A stretch of DNA of 64,000 nt, taken from Ruminococcus sp. (lineage in GTDB: Bacteria; Bacillota; Clostridia; Oscillospirales; Acutalibacteraceae). Location: contig JAFQRC010000013.1 in the NCBI GenBank assembly GCA_017410265.1, forward strand, positions 1 to 64,000. Reading direction: 5' to 3'. Position 1 is the first letter of the stretch. Every line of letters starts with the position of its first letter. The notes below the pieces were generated by a model. That model saw nothing but the letters and a program-made list of their open reading frames with translations. It was not told where the DNA came from and did no database searches. Below, piece by piece: positions 33,733 through 43,033 of the stretch. Both the position numbers and the translations under genes were made by a program.

Positions 33733-34737
33733 TTATCTTTTACATCTGTTTATAGTAATAATCCCTTTTTTAGCTATAAGCTTTATCGGTTTTTTAAGCA
33801 CGACGCAACTGATAATACCCCGTGCATTTTTTGAATCTATATACTTTTTCTCGGTTTTTGTATATCCTGCTTTTTCAGTATCAGCTTCAAGATAGGACGA
33901 AAACACTTCTAAAGCTTTTATTACCAACTTTTCTGCTTCAACCCTACTGCAAAATAAGTAAAAATGCTTTACACAGCCGAAAAACTGATCCTTAACTTTC
34001 TTGTACAAAAAGTCTTTCGGGACATTATCTATCCCATCAAAAAAATCTATGTAAGATTCGATTAACGACATATTCAGCTCGATTTTATTGCTGTAAAACT
34101 TATTCGCACTTGCCATTCCGCCTAATCTGTAATAATAAACATTTTCAGTAATAACCGAAATGCTTTTACAATGCTTAATAAATTGTAAATTGAATTTATG
34201 ATCTTCGGACAGTGCTAACGATGTATCAAAACTCAATTTGTTTTGAGCTATCAGACTTCTCCTAAAAAGCTTCGCCCAAGGAGTGTCAAAAAGCGGATCG
34301 TATCGCCCCATATCTTTTTTTATATCAGAAAGGCTAAGGTGTTCTCTTTCTCTTTTTATAAAGTGTTTCTCAGACTGTGTGCGAAACTGAGTATATGAGC
34401 CAATAACTAAATCAGCATCTCCCTTTACTCCCTCGACTAATCGCTCGATAGAGTTCTTTTCGAGCAAATCATCGGCATCAAGAAACACAACATATTCCCC
34501 ACGGGCGTTGTGTAATCCCGCGTTTCGTGCAGACGATACCCCGCCGTTTTCTTTGTCAACGACTTTAATTCTATCGTCAGATTTTTCGCACTCTCGCAAT
34601 ATCCGTAAAGAACTGTCATCAGAGCCATCATTTACTGCGATTATCTCAACATCATTGTAAGATTGGGAAAGAGCGCTATTTATGCAATCTTTTATTGTTT
34701 TTTCGCTGTTATATACGGGTATAATTATGGATACCAA
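33733..34737 (-). CDS. Family 2 glycosyltransferase
   Basis: The 334-residue enzyme has a GT-A fold start (VSIIIPVYNSEKTIKDCINS), VNDGSDDSS, GVSSARNAGL and the metal-binding motif VFLDADDLLE. It should add one sugar of the repeat unit at the cytoplasmic face. The start codon appears to be TTG, with GGTGGAG immediately ahead, since the family normally begins at this point. The C-terminal third is helical without recognised motifs. Confidence 0.9.
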   Translation of the reverse strand: MVSIIIPVYNSEKTIKDCINSALSQSYNDVEIIAVNDGSDDSSLRILRECEKSDDRIKVVDKENGGVSSARNAGLHNARGEYVVFLDADDLLEKNSIERLVEGVKGDADLVIGSYTQFRTQSEKHFIKREREHLSLSDIKKDMGRYDPLFDTPWAKLFRRSLIAQNKLSFDTSLALSEDHKFNLQFIKHCKSISVITENVYYYRLGGMASANKFYSNKIELNMSLIESYIDFFDGIDNVPKDFLYKKVKDQFFGCVKHFYLFCSRVEAEKLVIKALEVFSSYLEADTEKAGYTKTEKKYIDSKNARGIISCVVLKKPIKLIAKKGIITINRCKR

Positions 34738-34752
34738 CTCTCCACCGCCAAT

Positions 34753-35781
34753 CTAAGCTAAGTACCTAAGCCATTTTAAACACCTATATTTATGTAAACT
34801 GTATATCAGGTACGATGCGAATGCACATACTGATAAAATTATTATAAAAGCATAAACGGAATACGGAATCACACCGATATCGTATCCGCATTTTTCAAAC
34901 GCAAACTTCACCACAAAGCGTAACGACGCATGAAGGCAGTAAGTGACCGTTGAAAAAACTCTAAGCAATTTGCCGCAGTTGAGATTTAAATTCCAATCTA
35001 ACAACAGTGAAAAAATAACCGGACAAACTAAAACAAGCATAAAATAACAGTCGTTATATCTACAACAGTCAAACCTTGTTATAAGCATTTGTTCTGCAAA
35101 CAGCAAAGCTGTAGATAAAACTAAGTATATAATCTTTTTATATGAAAACGGTTTTCTGTCTTTATATTTCTGAGCAAAAAGCTTACCAAAGAACACCCAT
35201 ATAAGAGCTACAGGAAAACTGTTGAAAATCTCATACGGATATACATTGCTGACATAAAAAGTGAGCGATTCAAACATTTCGCCGTAGTTGCTCACAAGAC
35301 AGCAAAGAACATACAGAAAACCCGAAATAAGCAAAGTAATTGTATTGTTTATATATTTATCTGCAAAATAAATAATTATCGTGCCAATAACCAGTGCCAC
35401 GATAAACCACGAAGCGGAAAATGTCGAGCCAAAGAAAAACGACACTATCATTTTCCATAATCCTAAAAAGAAGCCTTCTTCAAAATAATGTCTATAAATT
35501 AAGGTTAACGGTAATAAAATAACAAACCAAACCGCATATAAAATTAAATTCCTCTTAATAAAAGCAAACAGAAACTTTCTCTCCTGCTTTAGTGATGTTG
35601 CAGAGTCGATTCTTGTAAAAAGCAAGAACGCACTTATCATAAAAAACAGCGGAACTGCAATTCTCACTGTAGGATACACAATGTACGAATACTGTGTACC
35701 AAACGGATTAACATGGAGAATAACGATAAATATTGAAAGCACAAGCTTCGTAACATCAAGCGACGAATATGTTTTTGTCAA
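34753..35781 (-). CDS. Membrane acyltransferase, family 3
   Basis: The 342-residue protein has about ten membrane helices and the acyltransferase-3 opening (SLDVTKLVLSIFIVILHV, catalytic His in ILHVNPF) and AVPLFFMISAFLLF. These enzymes O-acetylate or otherwise acylate sugars, here probably the exopolysaccharide. The start codon is TTG, with GGGAG upstream. It lies 15 bases before the GT2 gene. Confidence 0.88.
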   Translation of the reverse strand: MTKTYSSLDVTKLVLSIFIVILHVNPFGTQYSYIVYPTVRIAVPLFFMISAFLLFTRIDSATSLKQERKFLFAFIKRNLILYAVWFVILLPLTLIYRHYFEEGFFLGLWKMIVSFFFGSTFSASWFIVALVIGTIIIYFADKYINNTITLLISGFLYVLCCLVSNYGEMFESLTFYVSNVYPYEIFNSFPVALIWVFFGKLFAQKYKDRKPFSYKKIIYLVLSTALLFAEQMLITRFDCCRYNDCYFMLVLVCPVIFSLLLDWNLNLNCGKLLRVFSTVTYCLHASLRFVVKFAFEKCGYDIGVIPYSVYAFIIILSVCAFASYLIYSLHKYRCLKWLRYLA

Positions 35782-35805
35782 TTATCTCATCTCCCTTTTG
35801 CTTTA

Positions 35806-35840
35806 TCGACAAGACAGCCAAGGCTTTCGCCTTGACCGTC
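35806..35840. other. Intercistronic hairpin inside the exopolysaccharide operon
   Basis: CAAGAC-AGC-CAAGGC-TTTC-GCCTTG-ACC-GTCTTG forms a two-part perfect stem. It is followed by a T-run only on the plus strand, so on the operon strand it may stabilise or process mRNA rather than stop transcription. It lies between the giant secreted protein gene and the acyltransferase. Confidence 0.55.
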
Positions 35841-35873
35841 TTGCTTTTTTATATAGATTAAAACTTAAACTAA

Positions 35874-37110
35874 TCAGCCGATAATCATCTTACCATCAGC
35901 ATCGAAGTTATACTTGCCTGCAGGGTACTGTGCCTCTAGGTCAGCGTTTGACCACTTGCCAACATAGTAGCTACCTGTAGCAACATAACCGTTTGTACGG
36001 ATGTAGTAAACATTACCATCAACCTCTACAAGGCCCATACCTGTGATAGCACCAACATTGTTGATGAATCTCTTGTCGCCGTTAGAGTCTGTGATAAATG
36101 CATTTCTGATCATCTTACCTGTTTCATCGAACTCATAGTACTGTGGATAGAACTTAGCCTTGAGCTCATCGTTTGACCACTTGCCTACATAGTACTTGCC
36201 AGTAGCAACATAACCGTTTGTACGAGCATAATAATACTCGCCGTCAACCTCTACAAGACCTGCACCGTAAATGCCACCGTTAAAGTCAACATAACGCTTT
36301 GCGCCGTCATCGTCAATGATGAAGTTGTTTCTGATCATCTTGCCTGTTTCGTCGAAGTAGTAGAATTTAGCAGCAAACCTTGACTTGAGTTCATCGTTTG
36401 ACCACTTACCTACATAGTATCTGTCCTTAGCGATAACGCCGTTTGTACGAGCGTAGTAGTACTCACCGTCAATTTCAACAAGACCTGCAGATACAATCTG
36501 ACCCTGTGGGTTTACATAGTAATCTGTGCCGTCTATGTTGTATACACAGTTGTAAATCATAGTACCGTCAGCTCTGAACATATACTTGTTAGCTGGGAAC
36601 TGAGCCTCGAGCTCTACAGTTGACCACTTACCTACATTGTAATCGCCTGTTACGATGTAACCTTCTGTACGAGCATAGTAAATCTTGCCATCAACTTCGA
36701 TAAGGCCTGCAGCTGTTGGCTGACCATTTGCGCCAAGATAGATCATTGAGCCGTCGTCAAGTGTGTAAACAGCATTTCTGATCATCTTGCCTGTTTCGTC
36801 AAAGTAATAGTGGTTGTTTGCAGGGAAGAGCTCCTTGAGAGCTTCGTCGCTGTACTTTGTTACATAGTACTTGCCCTGTGCCAGTACACCTGTTGTACGA
36901 GCAAAATAGTACTCACCGTCAACCTCTACAAGACCTGCAGCGGTTGGAACATTGTTCTCGATGTAGTAGTTAGCTGTACCAAGATCAACGATACCTCTGT
37001 TGATCATTTTACCTGTTTCGTCGAAGTAGTAGTAACCTGCCGGATACTGAGCTGCTAATTCGTCTGTTGACCACTTACCTACATAGTACTTACCTGTAGC
37101 AACATAGCCG
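35874..37110 (-). repeat. Six tandem ~73-residue repeats in the giant secreted protein
   Basis: The unit reads YYVGKWSxDELxAxFPA, YYFDETGKMIxN, then a variable part and GLVEVDGEYYYARTNGYVAT. Six copies follow each other with a period of about 220 bases, the last cut short at the stop codon. The units are alike at DNA level too, so slippage or recombination could change their number. Related YG-type repeats bind glucan or choline-containing wall polymers. Confidence 0.8.
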
Positions 37111-40100
37111 TCTGTACGAGTATAGTAAACGTCACCATTCCACTCAATAAGACCCTTAGCTTTTAAGAAGCCTTCCTCGAAATACTTGTATGTACCATTA
37201 ACATCCATGATACCGTCACAAACCTGGATGAGTTCACCGTCTTCAGCGAACAGGTGCCACTTGAATGTACCACCGATTGGTGAATTAAGAACGTTAGCAT
37301 AGCCTGTTACCATGTAACCGTTCTTATCGAAATAGTATGTTTTGCCGTCGATTTCAGCAAATGTGAAGTAGTAGTATGTGTTCTTGTATCTGTAATAACG
37401 TGTACCGTTATCATCTGTTACCCAAGTACCACTGATGAGTCTACCTTCTTCGTCAAAGTTGTAGATAATACCGTAGTAGTTGTACTCGCCTGTTACAGCA
37501 GCATATGTGCTGTGGTTGAAGTAGTACCAGTTGTCGCCTACCATCTTCCAGCTTGCAGAAAGTTCGCCAAGCTGTGCGTAGCGGTTAACGCCTGCTTCTT
37601 CGTCCTTGAACAGACCTGTGTACTTTGTCTGGTTCTTACAGATACCGTTTTCGCCAAAGTCGTAGTAGTACTCGCCTGAGTTATCAGGAGCCATAACCTT
37701 GTTAACGCCTGTGAGCTTAGCGCCGTCTACATAGTAAGACTCGCCCTTCCAGCCATTTGAAACAACGCCGTCAACATAGTCTTTGCCTTCAAACTCGCCT
37801 GTGTACTTTTTGCCACATCCGTCACAATCAAGGATGCCATCTGTGCCGATTGCGAAAGTATGGCCAGTAGCCTTTGATGTTTCGCCCCACTCAACTACTG
37901 AGTTACATACCTCACAGAATGTACGACCTGTATAGCCTGGTTCTGTACAAGTTGCAGCTTTGTCAGCAATAGCTTCTGCTGTATGAACATGGTATGTACC
38001 CTTAGCTTCCCAGTATTCCTGATCAATGTTATAGTGATGTGTATAACCCTCGTGATCAACATTGATGTCACCTGAGAAAGTTGTTTTATCATCTGTAAAT
38101 GTAGCAATACCCTTATCAACTGTCAGATTAACCTGCTTGAACTGAATGTACCCCTTTGTCCACATATACTGTGGGGTTTTTGCTGTATGACCGGAATATG
38201 TGTGGAGGAGTGGCTCCCATACTCTTACAGGAATAGAAGCGATAACGTTGCTATCCTTGTCGAGATCTTCGCCGTTTCTTGTAAATGTTAATTCAACGAT
38301 ATCTTCAACATCCTGAGCTGCTGTTGATGTGTATGTTACGTCAAAGCCTGCGTTAACATCCATATTTTCAAGCTCGAATGCATTGACAGAGTTCAGGTTG
38401 AGAGTTGTTTCAACCTTGTTGAGTGTGTCAATATCATCACTTGTGAGGTCAACCCAGTATACAGAACCTGCAAGAAGTCTGTCGAGAGTAGCATCGTGTG
38501 GTACTAACTCAACGGTTTTGATATCTGTTACATGAGTTACGTTAAATTCGCGGTTAATGTAACCAACGTTGCCGTTGTTATCAGCGATTTCGAATCTCAC
38601 CTTGTGGAAACCGTTTGCAAGCTCAACATTTTCAGATGAAATCATGCCGTTTGAATATTTTGCACCTACATCAACACCGTCAACATAAACCTTAGCAGTA
38701 GATGCGTCGATGCCTGTGTAGTTATCGTTGCTTGTGTTATCAGCAACTGTTGCATTAAAGATTGCGTTATCTTCAACAAACTCTGCTACATTGCCGTACT
38801 CAAGATTTCTTGAAACTGTACCACCGGATACAGTTGGGTTTGAGAATACAGGAAGCTCTCTGTCTTCAACCGCGTCGGAATAGTCAACAGTAACGTCGTC
38901 AATGTAGTATGTAAAATCACCGTGGTGACCTGAGAAGTTAAGTGTATCAGGACCTGTAACAGCGTAAAGCTTGATAAAGAAGTTACGCTTGTAAGCACCG
39001 CCTGTATAGCCTGGTTCATCGTGAATGAACAGGTCATCAGTGAATTTTGAGAAATCAGCCTTGACATAATGCCAGCCTGAACCTTCCATCTTTGTACTCC
39101 AATATGGAGTATAAATTAGCTCGCCATTGTCATCAAAAGCATCCTTTGTTCTTCTCTGGATAACACCGTTTGCATCTGTGTAGAACGCATTAAGAGTAAT
39201 TTCTGTCGACATAGCATCTTCTGGTATATAAAGCCAGAAACCGATTGACTGCGCACCCTTAACAGGAATAGCCTCGCCGTTCCAACCGATTGAAAGTGCG
39301 TGGTAACCTGTTGTGTTATCACCTGAACAGGTTGTCTGAGAGAAGTCTGTGTGGAACGCAAGAGCCTGTTCACCACTACGAACACGACCAGTCTCGCTGT
39401 TTACGATAGAAATATCACCCTGCTCGTTCCAATCAGGCTTGCTCTCGTGAGTTCTTAATACCCAGTTATTTGTATCAGCACTTGGTGTACCGTCCTCAAA
39501 GTCAAAGATGACCTCTGATCCCTTGCCGTAAACGACATTGATAGTTGTGAAAATGCTTTCGTCAGCATTGTATTTAAGTGTAAGAGTTGTATTTGTAATG
39601 CCTGATGATGCATCAGGTGCAGTAAGTGAAAGACCGTCAATTACACCTGCTTTTGCATCTGAAAGTGTAGCAGTAAAGTCAGAATCGTTGAAAACAACAT
39701 TTGCAACACCTACAGTTGCAGCAAATTTGAGCTTAACTGTTTCACCAAAAGGTACAACGAGCTGATCTTTGCCAAACGAAATAGACTGTGGATGTGCAAC
39801 AGTGACAGCAACTTCACCAACTACATTGCCTTCATATACGAGCTGTACAATAGCATCACCTGTCTTACCAGTAGATGTAAACACACCGTTTTCAACAGTA
39901 CCGAAAGAAGCATCTTCAAGCTGCCAAACAATGTTCTCAGGAATTTCAGCAACACCGCCCGCTGCGTCAACACCGATAGCTGAAATATTAACAGTTGAGT
40001 TAGGTGTAACAAGAGTGTTGTCAGCTGTAAGGTTAGCGTGGTCGAATGTACCGTCAGCAACAGCAGTAGATACGAACATAAGTGTGTTTGAAACAGCACG

Positions 40101-40985
40101 CTCTGAACCGTTTGATGGGCTGTTCAATACCTTGAATTCGTCTGTACCCTCACGTTTAGCACAGAATGTAGCAGAACCGCCACCATCAAGGTGGATAGCT
40201 TCTACACAACCCATAGCGAGCATAACCTCAGCCTGCTCCTGAATTGTAAGACCATCAGACTTTGGTGCCTGGTTACCGTCAGCAGTCATAATGATAACCT
40301 TGCCGTCTTCTCTGATACCGAGAGTCTGACGAGGATATTTATCATTCTTGTTAAGACCTGAAACCACCGCGCCATCTTTTACGATGTGAATGTAGCCACC
40401 GATAGCTTCTTCGATCTGACCCTTGTATGATGAGTACTCGCCCTTTGCACCAATCATATGTGTGCCGTCTTTGAGCACTGCAAAGAATGCGTAGTTGTTA
40501 CCTTCTGCTTCGTTAGTAACATCCTTGCCTTCCATTACGAATGCACCAGTTGGCTTACCTGTACTGGTGTTGTAGTATGAAGCGTTGATAGCTGCAACTA
40601 CATTGTAAGGCTCTTCGTGGTTTGCTTCGGCAGCAGCAACCTGTTCAGTTGTTCTCTGCATACCATAAACTGAGTTGTCATTGTCTTTGTAGTTAGCCTG
40701 AATCTTAACTGTATCAACAGTTGTGTCAGCAGTAGCAATGAACATCTCAACTCGGTTACCATTTTTGTCGTAAACGGCAACTTCGTTCATAGTGATACCA
40801 GGAGCAAGGTTAGACTCTTCGTCAGTAATAACCGTAAGTCCTGCGTCACCGAAATTTTCGCTTGCATTTGCAAGTGCGGTAGAAGCGTTATCTACATTAG
40901 CAGCAAGTGATGAGAAAGGCACGATGCTTGTAATCATCAGAACTGCGATAAGACACGCCAATACACGCTTAAGTGAGTGTTTCAT
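35874..40985 (-). CDS. Giant secreted phosphodiester glycosidase-like protein with wall-binding-type repeats
   Basis: The 1703-residue protein has a signal peptide (cleavage near SSLAA, residue 29). Residues about 70-306 match the NAGPA-type phosphodiester glycosidase domain (VVAAINASYYN, PRQTLGIREDG, AIHLDGGGSATF, SNTLMFV). Ig-like modules (about 310-500), a carbohydrate-binding-like module (about 500-740) and a cohesin-like beta segment (about 830-960) follow. Then comes a Cys-containing spacer (CTEPGYTGRTFCEVCNSVVE) and, to the C-terminus, glucan/choline-binding-type repeats rich in Tyr and Trp. It probably acts on, or binds, a wall glycopolymer outside the cell. The ATG at 40985 has AAAGGAG ahead. 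It occupies the middle of the exopolysaccharide operon. Confidence 0.88.
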   Translation of the reverse strand: MKHSLKRVLACLIAVLMITSIVPFSSLAANVDNASTALANASENFGDAGLTVITDEESNLAPGITMNEVAVYDKNGNRVEMFIATADTTVDTVKIQANYKDNDNSVYGMQRTTEQVAAAEANHEEPYNVVAAINASYYNTSTGKPTGAFVMEGKDVTNEAEGNNYAFFAVLKDGTHMIGAKGEYSSYKGQIEEAIGGYIHIVKDGAVVSGLNKNDKYPRQTLGIREDGKVIIMTADGNQAPKSDGLTIQEQAEVMLAMGCVEAIHLDGGGSATFCAKREGTDEFKVLNSPSNGSERAVSNTLMFVSTAVADGTFDHANLTADNTLVTPNSTVNISAIGVDAAGGVAEIPENIVWQLEDASFGTVENGVFTSTGKTGDAIVQLVYEGNVVGEVAVTVAHPQSISFGKDQLVVPFGETVKLKFAATVGVANVVFNDSDFTATLSDAKAGVIDGLSLTAPDASSGITNTTLTLKYNADESIFTTINVVYGKGSEVIFDFEDGTPSADTNNWVLRTHESKPDWNEQGDISIVNSETGRVRSGEQALAFHTDFSQTTCSGDNTTGYHALSIGWNGEAIPVKGAQSIGFWLYIPEDAMSTEITLNAFYTDANGVIQRRTKDAFDDNGELIYTPYWSTKMEGSGWHYVKADFSKFTDDLFIHDEPGYTGGAYKRNFFIKLYAVTGPDTLNFSGHHGDFTYYIDDVTVDYSDAVEDRELPVFSNPTVSGGTVSRNLEYGNVAEFVEDNAIFNATVADNTSNDNYTGIDASTAKVYVDGVDVGAKYSNGMISSENVELANGFHKVRFEIADNNGNVGYINREFNVTHVTDIKTVELVPHDATLDRLLAGSVYWVDLTSDDIDTLNKVETTLNLNSVNAFELENMDVNAGFDVTYTSTAAQDVEDIVELTFTRNGEDLDKDSNVIASIPVRVWEPLLHTYSGHTAKTPQYMWTKGYIQFKQVNLTVDKGIATFTDDKTTFSGDINVDHEGYTHHYNIDQEYWEAKGTYHVHTAEAIADKAATCTEPGYTGRTFCEVCNSVVEWGETSKATGHTFAIGTDGILDCDGCGKKYTGEFEGKDYVDGVVSNGWKGESYYVDGAKLTGVNKVMAPDNSGEYYYDFGENGICKNQTKYTGLFKDEEAGVNRYAQLGELSASWKMVGDNWYYFNHSTYAAVTGEYNYYGIIYNFDEEGRLISGTWVTDDNGTRYYRYKNTYYYFTFAEIDGKTYYFDKNGYMVTGYANVLNSPIGGTFKWHLFAEDGELIQVCDGIMDVNGTYKYFEEGFLKAKGLIEWNGDVYYTRTDGYVATGKYYVGKWSTDELAAQYPAGYYYFDETGKMINRGIVDLGTANYYIENNVPTAAGLVEVDGEYYFARTTGVLAQGKYYVTKYSDEALKELFPANNHYYFDETGKMIRNAVYTLDDGSMIYLGANGQPTAAGLIEVDGKIYYARTEGYIVTGDYNVGKWSTVELEAQFPANKYMFRADGTMIYNCVYNIDGTDYYVNPQGQIVSAGLVEIDGEYYYARTNGVIAKDRYYVGKWSNDELKSRFAAKFYYFDETGKMIRNNFIIDDDGAKRYVDFNGGIYGAGLVEVDGEYYYARTNGYVATGKYYVGKWSNDELKAKFYPQYYEFDETGKMIRNAFITDSNGDKRFINNVGAITGMGLVEVDGNVYYIRTNGYVATGSYYVGKWSNADLEAQYPAGKYNFDADGKMIIG

Positions 40986-41080
40986 ATTTATCTCTCCTTT
41001 ATAAAAATGTATTATCAAATTTGCTCAGCACAGAAATTTTTAAGGGCGATTTCTGCTGCCTTGCAAACAAATAACCTGCA

Positions 41081-42010
41081 TTATCTTTTTTTAAGATAGA
41101 ACAAAAAGCCAACCGGCGAAAGAATAAACACCATAAGCTTTTTGTACCATGTATTAACCGAGTTTAATATTTCACTAAACCCTCGATTTAAGAAAAAGCC
41201 ATCCATAGACACTCCGACAAGTGCCTTAATAAAGCTCTTTACATCATAGAAAAAGTAATCAAAGTTATCATTCACAATGTGTGTCCACAGATGGATATTC
41301 TCTTTATATCTGTCGTATTTAGCTCCGTAACCCATAAGTGAGGTGGAAGTATTTCGTGCGTAGCCTCTTATTGCCTCATTGATGAAAAGCGTCTTGTATT
41401 TTCGACTCGCCTTATCCTGCCATATCCCTTCAGGATAAAAACGAAGCCCACCGCCATTTTTTCCGCCTCTGATATCAGGATTTTTATACATCCGTCGCAC
41501 ATCAGTGCGCACCATAGACCACATCTCATAATTGATTTTTTCTTTATACTTTGCATCAAGTATGGTTGTGGTATAGCTGTGACAATCAAACGGCTTGCCG
41601 ATAAGTTCGTTTGTGTCAGGGTCAAAACATCGCGCCTTGACTGACATATAGTTGTTACGCTCGTCTTCTTTTATCGACTCCCATGCTTTAACAAAAGTAT
41701 CCAGCGCCTCAGGCTTCATTATATCATCAGAATCAAGGTTAACAAAATACTCTCCTCTGGCTTCATCCAGAGCTTTGTTCATCGCTATGTGCTTTCCGTT
41801 GTTATCCTGATAAAAATATCTGATCTCAATGATATCATCAGCGATAAATTGCTCAACAAGCTTTTTTGTGTCATCTGTCGATCCGTCGTCAACTATAATC
41901 CATTCAAAAGCCTTTAAAGTCTGAGCACAAAGACTGTCGTATACATTTTTGAGAGTATTTGCTCGATTATATGTAGCTGTGAACACAGTTACTAAAATTG
42001 AATTCTCCAT
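41081..42010 (-). CDS. Family 2 glycosyltransferase
   Basis: The 309-residue enzyme shows TVFTATYNRANTLKNVYDSL, WIIVDDGSTDDT, GKHIAMNKALDEARGEYF and the NLDSDD metal motif. A C-terminal hydrophobic stretch (about 285-303) may hold it at the membrane. It should add a sugar to the growing lipid-linked unit. It lies 96 bases upstream of the giant protein gene; that gap contains a CAGCAGAAAT/ATTTCTGTGCTG hairpin and no gene. Confidence 0.9.
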   Translation of the reverse strand: MENSILVTVFTATYNRANTLKNVYDSLCAQTLKAFEWIIVDDGSTDDTKKLVEQFIADDIIEIRYFYQDNNGKHIAMNKALDEARGEYFVNLDSDDIMKPEALDTFVKAWESIKEDERNNYMSVKARCFDPDTNELIGKPFDCHSYTTTILDAKYKEKINYEMWSMVRTDVRRMYKNPDIRGGKNGGGLRFYPEGIWQDKASRKYKTLFINEAIRGYARNTSTSLMGYGAKYDRYKENIHLWTHIVNDNFDYFFYDVKSFIKALVGVSMDGFFLNRGFSEILNSVNTWYKKLMVFILSPVGFLFYLKKR

Positions 42011-42012
42011 TA

Positions 42013-43032
42013 CTAGTCCTTTAAATTCAGTAATTTATCAATAGAGTTACTCCAATCATATTCTAACACAGCCTCTCTCGGAGAGCTGTTGCAGTCTACT
42101 GCTTGTCTTACAAGTTGATTGATATACTCATAGTCAAAGTTATCTGTGAAATAAAAACCGTTTTTATTTATAAAGCTCTTAAGCTCACCGTAGGCTGTGC
42201 ATACTACAGGCTTATCACACGCCGCAGCTTCAAGCACCGACAGGGGAACATCAATACATTTACCATGCTCACATACAGGGAACATATAAACATCGCTAAG
42301 CTGATAAATCTCTTCAACATTTTTGATATATTCATCAATTACTGTAATTCTATCGGAAGCTTTAAGCTTTTCATACAGTTGCAAATCTCTCTCGTTTTTA
42401 GTAACAGAGCTTAACACTAAAACTGCGTGATTTCTTTCGTCAAGATTTAATAATTTATCGACATTTCTACCGCAATTGAGGTGTCCTATGTGTAAAACAA
42501 TCGTTTTATCTAAAGGTAGAGAATACTTTTTTCTTAGCTCAACTTTTCTATCATTATCGACAGGAGCAAATCTCTCTGTATCAACCCCTGTCCTTAAATA
42601 AACAACACTTTTAGAAACAACTGAGCTGTAGAAAGAATACGATTCCTCAGATAAAGCAACTACAGTGGCTTTGCTAAGCTTTAGCATCAGCTTAGAAAAA
42701 GCATTCATAGGATGACGTAAGGTAAACAAAACCTTGACCCTTCCTTTGTTCATAACCGAAAGGACAAATGTTCTAAGCACACTTGCCAATGTGTTTGACG
42801 CAAATGGTATGTAAAGCACCTGTGAATCCTCTTTCTTCAAAACCTCATAGATGCTTTTGTTTAAAAACAGAGGATTGAGCTCAAGATTTATATCAGCAAT
42901 ATCACTGCCCTTATTATACGCTACCAACACAGCGTCTTTATGAAATGCCTTTATCTTTTTAGAGAGGGTATTCGCTACCTTGATACATCCTTCATCTACC
43001 TTCTCAGACAGACAGTCAGTCAGAATAATCAT
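42013..43032 (-). CDS. Family 1/4 glycosyltransferase (GT-B fold)
   Basis: The 339-residue protein has a GT-B layout. The second half contains TIVLHIGHLNCGRNVDKLL, YMFPVCEHGKCIDVPLSVLE and ACDKPVVCTAYGEL, which match the GT4 donor-binding region (E-x7-E-like motif). The N-terminal half is more divergent. It is spaced 1 base from the radical SAM gene and 2 bases from the next GT gene, so translation is tightly coupled. Confidence 0.85.
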   Translation of the reverse strand: MIILTDCLSEKVDEGCIKVANTLSKKIKAFHKDAVLVAYNKGSDIADINLELNPLFLNKSIYEVLKKEDSQVLYIPFASNTLASVLRTFVLSVMNKGRVKVLFTLRHPMNAFSKLMLKLSKATVVALSEESYSFYSSVVSKSVVYLRTGVDTERFAPVDNDRKVELRKKYSLPLDKTIVLHIGHLNCGRNVDKLLNLDERNHAVLVLSSVTKNERDLQLYEKLKASDRITVIDEYIKNVEEIYQLSDVYMFPVCEHGKCIDVPLSVLEAAACDKPVVCTAYGELKSFINKNGFYFTDNFDYEYINQLVRQAVDCNSSPREAVLEYDWSNSIDKLLNLKD

Positions 43033-43033
43033 A

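Noticed and set aside
35874..37110. CRISPR array from the evenly spaced repeats
   Set aside because: The repeats are about 220 bases, in frame and translated as protein modules; there are no short repeats with unique spacers and no cas genes.
39769..40242. Plus-strand open frame of 157 codons opposite the giant secreted protein
   Set aside because: It is antisense to the NAGPA/Ig-like part of an intact secreted protein and has no start signal.
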